Of a stretch of 15,900 nucleotides of DNA, positions 5,878 to 12,988 are shown piece after piece (position 1 is the first letter of the stretch; every line of letters starts with the position of its first letter). The stretch covers positions 1 through 15,900 of the forward strand of contig JAEYTP010000072.1 in NCBI GenBank assembly GCA_023433945.1. Reading direction: 5' to 3'. This DNA comes from Bacillota bacterium. GTDB lineage: Bacteria; Bacillota; Clostridia; Acetivibrionales; DSM-1351. Below the pieces are notes generated by a model that saw only the letters and a list, made by a program, of their open reading frames with translations, searched no databases and was not told the DNA's origin. The translations under genes and the position numbers were made by a program.

Positions 5878-7756
5878 TATCTGCCCAATTTTCAAACAGG
5901 TCTTCCAGTTGCGATTGGAGGCCTGTTTGTTCATCTAGCAACTCAGCAAGTTTAGTATGGTCAGTTGCAAACTCGGCCATTTCAAGCTCAATCTGCGATA
6001 ATCTATTCTCTGCTTCTTCTATGCTCTTTTCGGTATCAGAAAGCTGTTTTTCCAACCTCCTGATACGACTTCTTTCCTCTTTTGTCGCAAGTCTTGTTTG
6101 TTTTGCCTCAGAAGGCATTTCCTGCTGCTCAGCCATCTTTTCCTGTGATTTATTGTGAGCAACATAATACGTATAATTACCTCTGTAGTCGCCAACGGGC
6201 GATGTACCAATATCAATAATTCTAGAAGCAAGCTTATCTATAAAGTATCTGTCATGTGATACTATCAATAGTGTCCCCTCGTATTGTGCAAGTGCCTCTT
6301 CTAATATCTCTCTCGAGTTAATATCCAAATGATTTGTAGGCTCATCCAGAATAATAAAGTTGGATTGGGAAAGTATTAGCTTGAGCATGGCAACCCTGCT
6401 TTTTTCTCCACCGCTTAGTACCCTTATTTCTTTAAAAACATCCTCGCCAACAAAAAGAAAGGCTGCCAGTGCAGAACGTATTTCAGTCTGTGTAAGCTTC
6501 TGGTTTACACTCCACACCTCATCAATTATTGTACTTTCTAAATCTAAATCCGCCATTTCCTGATCATAGTATCCCAGCAAAACCTTTGCTCCAAATTCCA
6601 CATCCCCTGAAGTAGCAGCCAGTATATCTGCTATAATCTTTAGCATTGTTGATTTTCCGCATCCATTAGGACCTAATATAAAAGCTCTTTCATTTTTTCG
6701 GATTTTAAAGCTAACATTCTCAAAAAGTTTCTTTCCCGGATACTCCTTTGAAAGCCCCCTAACGTTGAGTACTTCATTCCCACTCTCAATAGCCTGATCG
6801 AACCTTATCCTAATCCTTTTGGGATCATCCATTGGCCTATCTAGCTTCACCATTCTATCAAGTGCTTTTTGCCTGCTCTCAGCCGCAACAATGTTTCTCT
6901 CTCTGTTCCATCTTCTTTGCTGTTCAATATAAGCTTCCTGTCTGGCAATTTCTTTTTGCTGCAGCATGTAGTGCTTCTCCTCAATTTCTCTGTTGACTTG
7001 TTTCTGCTTTATAAAGTTCGAGTAGTTAACATTGTAAACAGTACACTTGCAGTGCTCCAGTTCAAGCGTTTTATTGGTTACGCAATCCAAAAAATATCTA
7101 TCGTGTGATATTATCAAAAGGCACTTTTTATAATCCTTTAAATAGCCTTCCAACCATTCTACAGCTGCGATATCAAGATGATTTGTAGGCTCGTCCAACA
7201 GCAGAACATCGGGCTCTTCCAATAGTATTTTAGCTAGGGCAAGCCTTGTTTTCTGCCCACCACTTAGAATATTCACCTTGCATGAAAACTCCTCATCACT
7301 AAAGCCAAGACCTCTCAATACCCCTCTAACCCTGCTGTTGTACTCGTAACCCCCAAAATATGAATAGCGTTCTGTTGTTCTAGCATATTCCTTCATAAGG
7401 CTTTCGAGCTTATCAGAATTTGTGGTTTTACTTATTTCAGACTCGAGCACCTTAATACTTTTCTCCATCTCTATCAGGTGGGAGAAAACTGTAACCATTT
7501 CATCCCATAGGGTATTTTCAGTATCTAAAGCAGAGTTCTGTTTAAGATACCCCAACTTCTTCTCTTTAGAAATGTATATCTCGCCGCTTTCTTTCTGCAA
7601 TTCACCAACAATAAGCTTGAAAAGAGTGGATTTTCCCGCACCATTAACACCTACCAAGGCAGCTTTATCATTATCTTGAAGGCTAAAAGAAACATCTTCT
7701 AGTATTTTTTCCGTTCCATATAAAAAATTAACGTTATTACAATTTAAAATTATCAC
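5858..7756 (-). CDS. ABC-F family ATPase (YdiF-like), soluble
   Basis: A cytosolic tandem ABC ATPase without membrane segments, 632 residues. First cassette: Walker A GVNGAGKST at 36-44, signature LSGGQ at 164-168, Walker B LLLDEPTNHLD with catalytic E189, switch H218. A charged linker at about 240-310 matches the ABC-F ribosome-contacting arm. Second cassette: GPNGCGKST at 362-370, LSGGE at 447-451, D471/E472. Residues about 565-632 are a predicted coiled coil, as in Uup/YdiF. Members act on ribosomes to relieve stalled translation or, in some subfamilies, give antibiotic resistance; the overall look is housekeeping YdiF-like, but subfamily assignment is from memory. The start is GTG at 7756, eight bases from GGGGA, giving the usual ILxxN-like start. 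It has its own promoter, downstream of the cwlD terminator. Confidence 0.9.
   Translation of the reverse strand: MIILNCNNVNFLYGTEKILEDVSFSLQDNDKAALVGVNGAGKSTLFKLIVGELQKESGEIYISKEKKLGYLKQNSALDTENTLWDEMVTVFSHLIEMEKSIKVLESEISKTTNSDKLESLMKEYARTTERYSYFGGYEYNSRVRGVLRGLGFSDEEFSCKVNILSGGQKTRLALAKILLEEPDVLLLDEPTNHLDIAAVEWLEGYLKDYKKCLLIISHDRYFLDCVTNKTLELEHCKCTVYNVNYSNFIKQKQVNREIEEKHYMLQQKEIARQEAYIEQQRRWNRERNIVAAESRQKALDRMVKLDRPMDDPKRIRIRFDQAIESGNEVLNVRGLSKEYPGKKLFENVSFKIRKNERAFILGPNGCGKSTMLKIIADILAATSGDVEFGAKVLLGYYDQEMADLDLESTIIDEVWSVNQKLTQTEIRSALAAFLFVGEDVFKEIRVLSGGEKSRVAMLKLILSQSNFIILDEPTNHLDINSREILEEALAQYEGTLLIVSHDRYFIDKLASRIIDIGTSPVGDYRGNYTYYVAHNKSQEKMAEQQEMPSEAKQTRLATKEERSRIRRLEKQLSDTEKSIEEAENRLSQIELEMAEFATDHTKLAELLDEQTGLQSQLEDLFENWADISAQLE
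5894..5930 (+). terminator. Terminator-like hairpin after csaB, inside the ABC-F coding end
   Basis: AAACAGG plus CTTCCA (5894-5907, one bulged T) pairs with TGGAGG plus CCTGTTT (5916-5928), 13 pairs including one G-U around an eight-base loop, followed by GTT. It starts 17 bases after the csaB stop. The U-tract is short. The same bases encode the last residues of the opposing ABC-F protein. Confidence 0.5.
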
Positions 7757-7822
7757 TTACGTCTTCCCCGTTTTTACATTATTAGCGTTACATTTTAATA
7801 TTTTTAAACATAAACAAGTCTC

Positions 7823-7851
7823 ATTATATCAGAAGGATTATTCAAATCCAA
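7823..7851 (-). promoter_or_regulatory. Extended -10 promoter of the ABC-F gene
   Basis: On the minus strand TATAAT (7828-7823) is preceded by TGA, forming the extended -10 TGnTATAAT, and at 17 bases by TTGGAT (7851-7846), a weak -35. It lies immediately past the cwlD terminator and about 65 bases ahead of the GTG start. Confidence 0.7.
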
Positions 7852-7854
7852 TAT

Positions 7855-7898
7855 TAAAAGCACCTTGCAGGCACATTTATTATGTGTGCAAAGTGCTT
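7855..7898 (-). terminator. Rho-independent terminator of cwlD
   Basis: On the minus strand AAGCACTTTGCA (7898-7887) pairs with TGCAAGGTGCTT (7869-7858), 12 pairs with one wobble, continued by CACAT/ATGTG toward the loop, and followed by TTTTAAT. A second smaller hairpin (CCAGGGAAACCCCGG on the plus strand, 7909-7923) lies just upstream, between it and the cwlD stop. Confidence 0.85.
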
Positions 7899-7946
7899 AT
7901 TGAAAACTCCAGGGAAACCCCGGTGTGAACATTTTTATGTAGAAGG

Positions 7947-8690
7947 TTACTGCTGTGGTATGTCTATAGCCTTATTGGACTGTGAGAAATAACCATCAAT
8001 GCCTAATTTTATTGCATCAGCCAGCTTGTTCTGATAGTCTTTTTGACAGAGTAGCTTTTCTTCATCTGCGTTTGACAAGAACCCACATTCAACAATAACT
8101 GTGGGGGTCTTTAAATTCTTTAGGATGATTATCTGGTCTTTTTTTACTAGCGCAACCCGCTGGTTAGCATTATCAACATTGAGCCTTATGGTATTCTGTA
8201 TATCGTTGGCAAGCTTTTGGCTTTCAGGTGAGTTTGGTGGAAAAAATGTTTGTGCTCCATGATATTGGGTTTGAGGGAATTTGTTGAGATGAATGCTCAC
8301 TACAATATCAGCCCCACCCTCATCCATTAATTGCTTTCTTCTTAATAAATCTTGCTTTCTTTTTTGTATTATATTACTGGTTCCTTCACTATATACCAAC
8401 TTGTCAGAATCCCTAGTCAGGATAACCTTGTAGTTGCTCCTTTCAAGCAGATCTTTAACCATAAGTGCTATGTCCAAGTTAACATCTTTTTCTTTTAGTC
8501 CTGAATAATCGCTGACAGCACCGGGATCTTCACCGCCATGCCCAGCGTCAATAATAACTGTTTTAATCTGAGATTCGCCTGATACTGGAGTTGAATAATC
8601 AACTGCAAACCCAAAACCAAATACCGTAATTGACAGTAAGAGTAAAAGTGCTACAAATAAAAAATTTCTTCTGCGTATTAAGACTATCAT
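7947..8690 (-). CDS. cwlD: N-acetylmuramoyl-L-alanine amidase CwlD (spore cortex)
   Basis: Zn-dependent Amidase_3 enzyme that removes peptide side chains from cortex peptidoglycan so that muramic-delta-lactam can form, which is needed for germination. 247 residues. Residues 1-30 carry an Arg-rich start and one hydrophobic segment (about 10-29), a signal anchor that places the enzyme outside the membrane. Zinc ligands H51 (DAGHGGEDPGA), E67 and H134 (VSIHLN) and catalytic E201 (VECGF) are all present. The size and compact single-domain layout fit CwlD better than the larger vegetative amidases. The AAAGGA site is about 13 bases from the ATG, with a three-codon reading frame in between. A sigma-G-like promoter lies upstream and a strong terminator downstream, so it is probably monocistronic. 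Confidence 0.88.
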   Translation of the reverse strand: MIVLIRRRNFLFVALLLLLSITVFGFGFAVDYSTPVSGESQIKTVIIDAGHGGEDPGAVSDYSGLKEKDVNLDIALMVKDLLERSNYKVILTRDSDKLVYSEGTSNIIQKRKQDLLRRKQLMDEGGADIVVSIHLNKFPQTQYHGAQTFFPPNSPESQKLANDIQNTIRLNVDNANQRVALVKKDQIIILKNLKTPTVIVECGFLSNADEEKLLCQKDYQNKLADAIKLGIDGYFSQSNKAIDIPQQ

Positions 8691-8724
8691 ATTAGTTTAT
8701 CATTCCTTTCGCTGTTAGAGATGG

Positions 8725-8754
8725 AATTATGTTTGTCACTAATATGAATATTCA
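8725..8754 (-). promoter_or_regulatory. Candidate sigma-G (forespore) promoter of cwlD
   Basis: On the minus strand TGAATA (8754-8749) and CATAATT (8731-8725) are 17 bases apart. This resembles the B. subtilis forespore consensus GHATR and CATnnTA, with one mismatch at the last base. No sigma-A promoter of comparable quality lies between the upstream terminator and the start codon. Sporulation expression of cwlD is established in Bacillus; here it is inferred. Confidence 0.5.
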
Positions 8755-8784
8755 TAACCTGTACCAATATGCATATAAATTACT

Positions 8785-8822
8785 AAAAAATAAACAAGCC
8801 CGAAAAAAAGACTTGTTTATTT
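8785..8822 (-). terminator. Strong terminator of the membrane protein/HEAT operon
   Basis: AAATAAACAAG (8788-8798) and CTTGTTTATTT (8812-8822) are perfect reverse complements around a 13-base loop. On the minus strand the stem is followed by TTTTTT. It lies about 75 bases past the stop of the HEAT-like gene and about 95 bases ahead of cwlD. The reverse direction also has a partial T-tract. Confidence 0.85.
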
Positions 8823-8894
8823 ATATATAATATGTGTATTAAATTTTTAATTTGAGTCTTATCAATATATAATGCCATTTGTCAACATAATCTT

Positions 8895-9728
8895 TTATAG
8901 CAGATCGTCTATATCTCCGCCTAGTTTCTTAATGACTGCCAAAAAGTTATTTAAAATCTGCTTGCTAAGCTGTTCTCCATTTTTCTGTACATATCCTCTA
9001 AGCATTGGTATCGCTCTACTATCACCATAGTCGCCCAACACCTCTAGTCCTACTTGTATATTACCTGATTGTCTGAATGCTTCTTTGAGGAAGTAAAAAG
9101 CCTTGTCCGACTTATTCTCCCTTGTTGCTTCAACAACACAGGTTAGTAGATATTGCTTTACTTCGTTATTTTTGCTATTGCCATATGACTCTATGATATC
9201 ATCTAGAGCATCATCACCATACTCTGATACAGCAGCACAGACTGATTCTGCCAGCATTTCATTATTGGAGAACCTATCTAGTAACTGAAGCAAAAGCTTT
9301 TTGTATTCTGGAGTTTTTAAGCTACCTATTGCATACACTGCCTGAGACGCTGCAATATTGTACTCCGGCCTTTGTTGTCTGGATACATCTAATACAAAGG
9401 AATATAGCTTGTTGGATGCCTCCTTGGGATACAACTTCAACTTTTCTAATATTATATCGGGCACCCCAACATCTGATAATTCTGCAAATTCAATATAAAA
9501 CTCTATAATATCCTCAAAGCTCTCAATAGAGTCTATATATTGTCTAGCAGTAACGTCCATACCTTCTATTGTCTTATCTAACCATTGGCTTTCTAACTCA
9601 TTAATGAGCTTCCCCTCATCTATCTTTACATCACAATTTTCAAAAGTAGCATTCTTTTCAAGATATTTGTTAAAGCCATCCTCAATTGCTTTATTATAAC
9701 TATCACATATGGTGCGATTTAAACTCAT
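8895..9728 (-). CDS. Hypothetical HEAT-like helical-repeat protein
   Basis: 277 residues, acidic, with no signal peptide or membrane segment. From about residue 85 the chain is made of paired amphipathic helices of roughly 30-40 residues (for example NIAASQAVYAIGSLKTPEYK, AESVCAAVSEYGDDALDDII, GLEVLGDYGDSRAIPMLRGY). The repeated small-residue/acidic turns such as YGD and GDSRAIP are typical of HEAT or PBS-lyase-like repeats, which serve as protein-binding scaffolds. The N-terminal 80 residues are a separate helical region that I do not recognise. The start codon overlaps the stop of the upstream membrane protein gene (ATGA), with AGAGG about nine bases ahead, so the two are translationally coupled and probably act together. 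A cytosolic partner of the membrane protein is a reasonable inference; no function is known to me. Confidence 0.8.
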   Translation of the reverse strand: MSLNRTICDSYNKAIEDGFNKYLEKNATFENCDVKIDEGKLINELESQWLDKTIEGMDVTARQYIDSIESFEDIIEFYIEFAELSDVGVPDIILEKLKLYPKEASNKLYSFVLDVSRQQRPEYNIAASQAVYAIGSLKTPEYKKLLLQLLDRFSNNEMLAESVCAAVSEYGDDALDDIIESYGNSKNNEVKQYLLTCVVEATRENKSDKAFYFLKEAFRQSGNIQVGLEVLGDYGDSRAIPMLRGYVQKNGEQLSKQILNNFLAVIKKLGGDIDDLL

Positions 9729-10258
9729 CTTCTATTGCCTCTCTTTGGTTGCGGTTTTTTTGGCGATAGGCCAACTAGCTTTCTAAGATGCATTGACAGG
9801 TCAAATCCCTTTACTCCGGCAAAATAACCCAAAAACGCAAATAGTACTAAAGATGCCCAACCTATTATAAAGGAGCAAATGGAATACCCTAATCCCTTCA
9901 CGATAAATAGCATTGGTGCCATAAATCCTTTAATTAAGGTCATCTTAAATACCTCAAACTTTATCCATGTAAATTCAAAGTTGAGTAAATAAATAATGAT
10001 CTGAATCAATATGAATGGGGCTATTCCTATAAGCCCATAAATGGCTCCATCATACGGTGTATTATTACCATATAACCGCTTGTCCTTACCCACATAATGA
10101 GCCATCTCGTTATAAATGAGAAGTGCCATTATAATAAAAATACCTATAGAGAAAAGAGCTGCTTTTCCATAAAAACCAATGTAAAAAATATAGAAAAAAA
10201 GCATCCCAAATAAATAATTCTTAATAACATTCCAGCCACCATGTAAATATTTTTTCAT
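9725..10258 (-). CDS. Hypothetical polytopic membrane protein
   Basis: 177 residues from the chosen ATG. Hydrophobic segments at about 13-30, 33-50, 72-91 and two closely spaced ones between 104 and 147 give four or five membrane spans. A basic, proline-containing tail (LSPKKPQPKRGNRR) should face the cytoplasm. The start at 10258 follows GGAGAG by five to six bases; an in-frame TTG at 10270 lies inside that ribosome-binding site and is rejected. The gene is coupled by an ATGA overlap to the HEAT-like gene. The tandem repeat array at 10293-10384 lies between it and the response-regulator gene, so it may be read through from there or have its own promoter within the repeats. I do not recognise the family. 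Confidence 0.8.
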   Translation of the reverse strand: MKKYLHGGWNVIKNYLFGMLFFYIFYIGFYGKAALFSIGIFIIMALLIYNEMAHYVGKDKRLYGNNTPYDGAIYGLIGIAPFILIQIIIYLLNFEFTWIKFEVFKMTLIKGFMAPMLFIVKGLGYSICSFIIGWASLVLFAFLGYFAGVKGFDLSMHLRKLVGLSPKKPQPKRGNRR

Positions 10259-10292
10259 AAGTCTCTCCAACTATTAATTAAGTATTGTTTGT

Positions 10293-10384
10293 TCTTCTAT
10301 TGTAGTATGTTTATATGTTCTAGTATACTCTTCTATTGTAGTATACTCTTCTATTGTAGTATACTTATTTATTCTATTCTAGTA
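10293..10384. repeat. 18-bp phased direct-repeat array
   Basis: Two exact tandem copies of TCTTCTATTGTAGTATAC (10329-10346 and 10347-10364), a third at 10293-10309 differing at its end, and a diverged one between (10311-10328). The core TAGTA occurs at 10303, 10321, 10339 and 10357, exactly 18 bases apart, and again at 10380, 23 bases further, where it includes the stop codon of the response-regulator gene. Each perfect unit ends in the palindrome GTATAC. Confidence 0.85.
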
Positions 10385-11311
10385 TGTTCTTCGATCCCTT
10401 ACATAAGTGCTACCTTTAATTGACTTTGCTAATTTTTTCAATTCAGCAGCTATTTCTGCTACTTCAATATGAGTATTGATACATCTATGTGAGTTTGAGA
10501 CTACCCCTAGAGAAATAGTCATCATTGGGTAGGCAGTTATCTCTCCATGCCTGTTCTTTGTAGTAATAAACCCTTTGGCTCTATCCTTTTCAGAATACAA
10601 TGTAACAATCTTTTTGTCAAACTCAGATATTATTGCTTCGCATACGCTGTCTGAAACTTCATTAGTAGTAATAAAAACAAAATCATCCCCACCAATGTGG
10701 CCAATAAAGTCATTTTGATTACCATATGTCTTTACACAATCTAGTATGATATCAGCTGTCATCTTAATGGCTAGATCACCATTTGCAAACCCATACACAT
10801 CATTAAATGCTTTAAAGTTGTCTAAATCGGCATAAACTACGTTAAATTGGGATCTACTTTCAATACGTGATGTTATTTCTGCCATTATTTCTAAGTTTCC
10901 AGGTAGGCCAGTGAGCGGGTTTGCCCTCCTGTTTCTATCTATCCTGCGAAGGGTATTTTTTACCCTGCTTAAAAGCTCTCTTGGATTAAATGGTTTAATA
11001 ATATAATCATCCGCACCTAGCTCCAGCCCTGCGAGCTTATCATCCTCTTGCTCTTGGGCGGTAAGCATAATAATGGGCATTAAATTATTCCCATCATCGG
11101 CTCTTAATGCTCTACATACTTCAAAACCGTCCATTTCAGGCATAATTATGTCTAGCAGGACCAAATCAGGCTTTTCTGCCCTAACCTTTTTTAGTCCCTC
11201 AATTCCATTTGAAGCTGTAATTGTATCATAGCCAGCAGCAACTAATATATCTGCGATAAGTCTCTGCATAAGTTCGGTATCATCAACGATAAGTATCTTC
11301 TTTTTGAACAT
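10379..11311 (-). CDS. Response regulator with REC domain and variant GGDEF domain (GGDDF)
   Basis: 310 residues. Residues 1-125 are a complete receiver domain: acidic pocket D10/D11, phosphoacceptor D54 (LLDIIMPEMDG), T84 and K106 (IKPF). A short linker leads to a GGDEF domain from about 130 (NPLTGLPGN, VVYADLDNFKAFNDVYG). Its signature at 207-211 is GGDDF instead of GG(D/E)EF. The position of the RxxD inhibitory site reads NQND, so the arginine is absent. It may be a diguanylate cyclase with a conservative Glu-to-Asp change, or a domain that only binds nucleotide; the sequence alone does not decide. The start at 11311 follows GGGGAG by seven bases; an in-frame TTG at 11335 is rejected. No histidine kinase gene is adjacent, so its phosphodonor is elsewhere. 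The stop lies in the 18-bp repeat array. Confidence 0.9.
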   Translation of the reverse strand: MFKKKILIVDDTELMQRLIADILVAAGYDTITASNGIEGLKKVRAEKPDLVLLDIIMPEMDGFEVCRALRADDGNNLMPIIMLTAQEQEDDKLAGLELGADDYIIKPFNPRELLSRVKNTLRRIDRNRRANPLTGLPGNLEIMAEITSRIESRSQFNVVYADLDNFKAFNDVYGFANGDLAIKMTADIILDCVKTYGNQNDFIGHIGGDDFVFITTNEVSDSVCEAIISEFDKKIVTLYSEKDRAKGFITTKNRHGEITAYPMMTISLGVVSNSHRCINTHIEVAEIAAELKKLAKSIKGSTYVRDRRTY

Positions 11312-11381
11312 TTTGATGCTCCCCTTTGCTTGCAAACATTAGCATTTAAGGTCTCTCTCTATTATATGACTCTTCGATAAT

Positions 11382-11411
11382 ATTATATCATATGTAACAA
11401 AATAACAACAA
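11382..11411 (-). promoter_or_regulatory. Candidate promoter of the response-regulator gene
   Basis: On the minus strand TATAAT (11387-11382) is preceded by TGA (extended -10). A weak -35, TTGTTG (11411-11406), is at 18 bases. A second TATAAT at 11366-11361 lacks a plausible -35. No terminator is visible between this gene and the acetyltransferase upstream of it. Confidence 0.45.
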
Positions 11412-11440
11412 AAAAGATAAAATAAGGCTTAGGCATTAAG

Positions 11441-12007
11441 TTAATGATTTCTGTTAAATTCTCTTCTTAAAAGTGACATATACATAATGTCTATGTATCT
11501 ATCCCCAACTTTTTCTGACTCCCTTAAAATCCCCTCAAAACTAAATCCATATTTGACCAAAAGCCTTTCTGATCCCACATTCTCAGGGTCAAGAGTTGCA
11601 TAAACTCTGTTGACATTAAGGAAGTCAAAGCAAAGAGAAAGCAATACAGGCAAGGCTTCTGAAGCATATCCTTGACTCCAGAACTCTTTCCATACATCAT
11701 ATCCTATCTCTACCTTATTAAATTTGCTGTCATAACAATGGTACCCTAACGTACCAACAGGTTTATTATCAGACTTTTTAACCATTAACCATCTATGCTG
11801 TGGTTCCTTCCCGGGATTTTTATAACAATTGATTATATCCTGTGCTTCTTCTATAGATTCACATGGGGGTACATTAAAATATTTACACATATCCAAGTCA
11901 GAAAACTGCCGGAAAATAAAATCAATATCAGAGTCCTCTAGCACTCTTAAAATTAATCTTTCTGTTTCAAAGCATTTGGTCAAATCGGTAAAATCATAAT
12001 TACCCAT
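11441..12007 (-). CDS. GNAT family N-acetyltransferase (RimJ/RimL type)
   Basis: 188 residues. The start region FETERLILR and the acetyl-CoA motif at about 101-118 (IGYDVWKEFWSQGYASEA, with the Q/RxxGxG/A-type loop) are typical of the Acetyltransf_3/RimJ-RimL branch. NVGSERLLVKYGFSFEG near the C-terminus is the usual motif B. These enzymes transfer acetyl from acetyl-CoA to amino groups of proteins or small molecules; the substrate cannot be read from the sequence. The ATG at 12007 is about nine bases from AGGGGGG; a TTG-initiated form from 12049 is rejected. It lies 116 bases after the methyltransferase gene on the same strand with no convincing terminator between them, so co-transcription is possible. 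Confidence 0.88.
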   Translation of the reverse strand: MGNYDFTDLTKCFETERLILRVLEDSDIDFIFRQFSDLDMCKYFNVPPCESIEEAQDIINCYKNPGKEPQHRWLMVKKSDNKPVGTLGYHCYDSKFNKVEIGYDVWKEFWSQGYASEALPVLLSLCFDFLNVNRVYATLDPENVGSERLLVKYGFSFEGILRESEKVGDRYIDIMYMSLLRREFNRNH

Positions 12008-12123
12008 AAAAACACACCCCCCTGCATTTTTTAGTTCTTTTAAAAGCAATATAGTCTCTCTCCAATAAATGCTTTACATTACCAGCAAATCCTTCTTTCA
12101 ATATCTTATTTTCAATTGAGTTG

Positions 12124-12921
12124 CTATCTCTTTTGTGAAATAAGAATATATGAGAGAGGTATTCCCTTATCACTTAAATTGCAAAATGAAAAAGAAATAT
12201 CTGACTCAAATTCTTTTAATTTTCTAATCTGCATACCATTATCTATTATTGAATTCATTATATCAGCAAAGGTATGTGAATAGCTATAGAACGTCTTTTT
12301 ATACTCCATAGAAGAATCGCTCATATATCCCATCCCGTTATTTTCTATCCAGGGCTCTTGCCTAAAATATGAATTTATCAGTTTATTTGGTATAGATGCA
12401 TCATAATTTTCTTCGCCTTCCATTGCAAGCATACCCGTAAAAGGATGCATTTCATTTATAATCAAGTACCCCCCATCTTTCAAACAGGACGCTACTTTAT
12501 TAAAAAAGACTTTTAAATCATTAAACCAAGTTAATGCTCCTATAGTTATAAATATGTAATCAAAAGTCCCATGATATGTGCTGTCTATATCTAAAATATC
12601 TGTAGCCACAAAAGTACAGTTCATCTTCAAATCCATCGCAGTTATATTTGCAAATGAAACCATATTTTCTGCTATATCAAAGCCAACACCATATTCTGCA
12701 CCCATTTTAAATATGGATAACAGCTCTCGTCCATTGTTGCAGCAAAATTGTGCAATAGTTTTGCCTTTAAAATCAAAATTGCTAAGTTCATCTATCAACA
12801 CTTTTTCTAAAAACGGATATCCCTCATTTTTAATTCTAGCAACAATGTCTTCACCCCAGTCATCCCTGCGATTATCAAAAGCTTCTTCCCAAGCCATTTT
12901 ATTTGATTCATTATAATTCAT
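12124..12921 (-). CDS. Class I SAM-dependent methyltransferase
   Basis: 265 residues. Motif I is TIAQFCCNNGRELLSI (about 55-70), an atypical form with Cys-Cys-Asn-Asn before the glycine in place of the usual DxGxGxG. Motif II has the ribose-binding acid in GFDIAENM (D82). FDYIFITIGALTWFNDL and LKDGGYLIINEMHPFTG follow as motifs IV-VI of the methyltransferase 11/25 type. The N-terminal MAWEEAFDNR and C-terminal beta-strands probably shape the substrate pocket. The substrate is unknown; small molecules are usual for this group. The ATG at 12921 follows GGAGG by ten bases; a GTG-initiated form from 12954 is rejected. It lies 67 bases after the CPBP protease gene with no clear terminator. Confidence 0.87.
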   Translation of the reverse strand: MNYNESNKMAWEEAFDNRRDDWGEDIVARIKNEGYPFLEKVLIDELSNFDFKGKTIAQFCCNNGRELLSIFKMGAEYGVGFDIAENMVSFANITAMDLKMNCTFVATDILDIDSTYHGTFDYIFITIGALTWFNDLKVFFNKVASCLKDGGYLIINEMHPFTGMLAMEGEENYDASIPNKLINSYFRQEPWIENNGMGYMSDSSMEYKKTFYSYSHTFADIMNSIIDNGMQIRKLKEFESDISFSFCNLSDKGIPLSYILISQKR

Positions 12922-12988
12922 AAAAATATAACCTCCAATTTCTTTTTGAAACACTCGCTTTTTAACTAACTACAATATATTTTATTCT

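Noticed and set aside
5726..5938. 70-codon plus-strand frame at the csaB end
   Set aside because: It overlaps the csaB reading frame for most of its length and ends in the terminator-like hairpin; no ribosome-binding site or protein family is apparent.
8860..8884. TTGACA on the minus strand just past the HEAT-like gene as a cwlD promoter
   Set aside because: No acceptable -10 lies at 16-18 bases, and the strong terminator at 8785-8822 stands between it and cwlD.
10261..10400. CRISPR array from the regular repeats near the response-regulator gene
   Set aside because: Units are 18-base direct tandem copies without unique spacers, and no cas genes are nearby.
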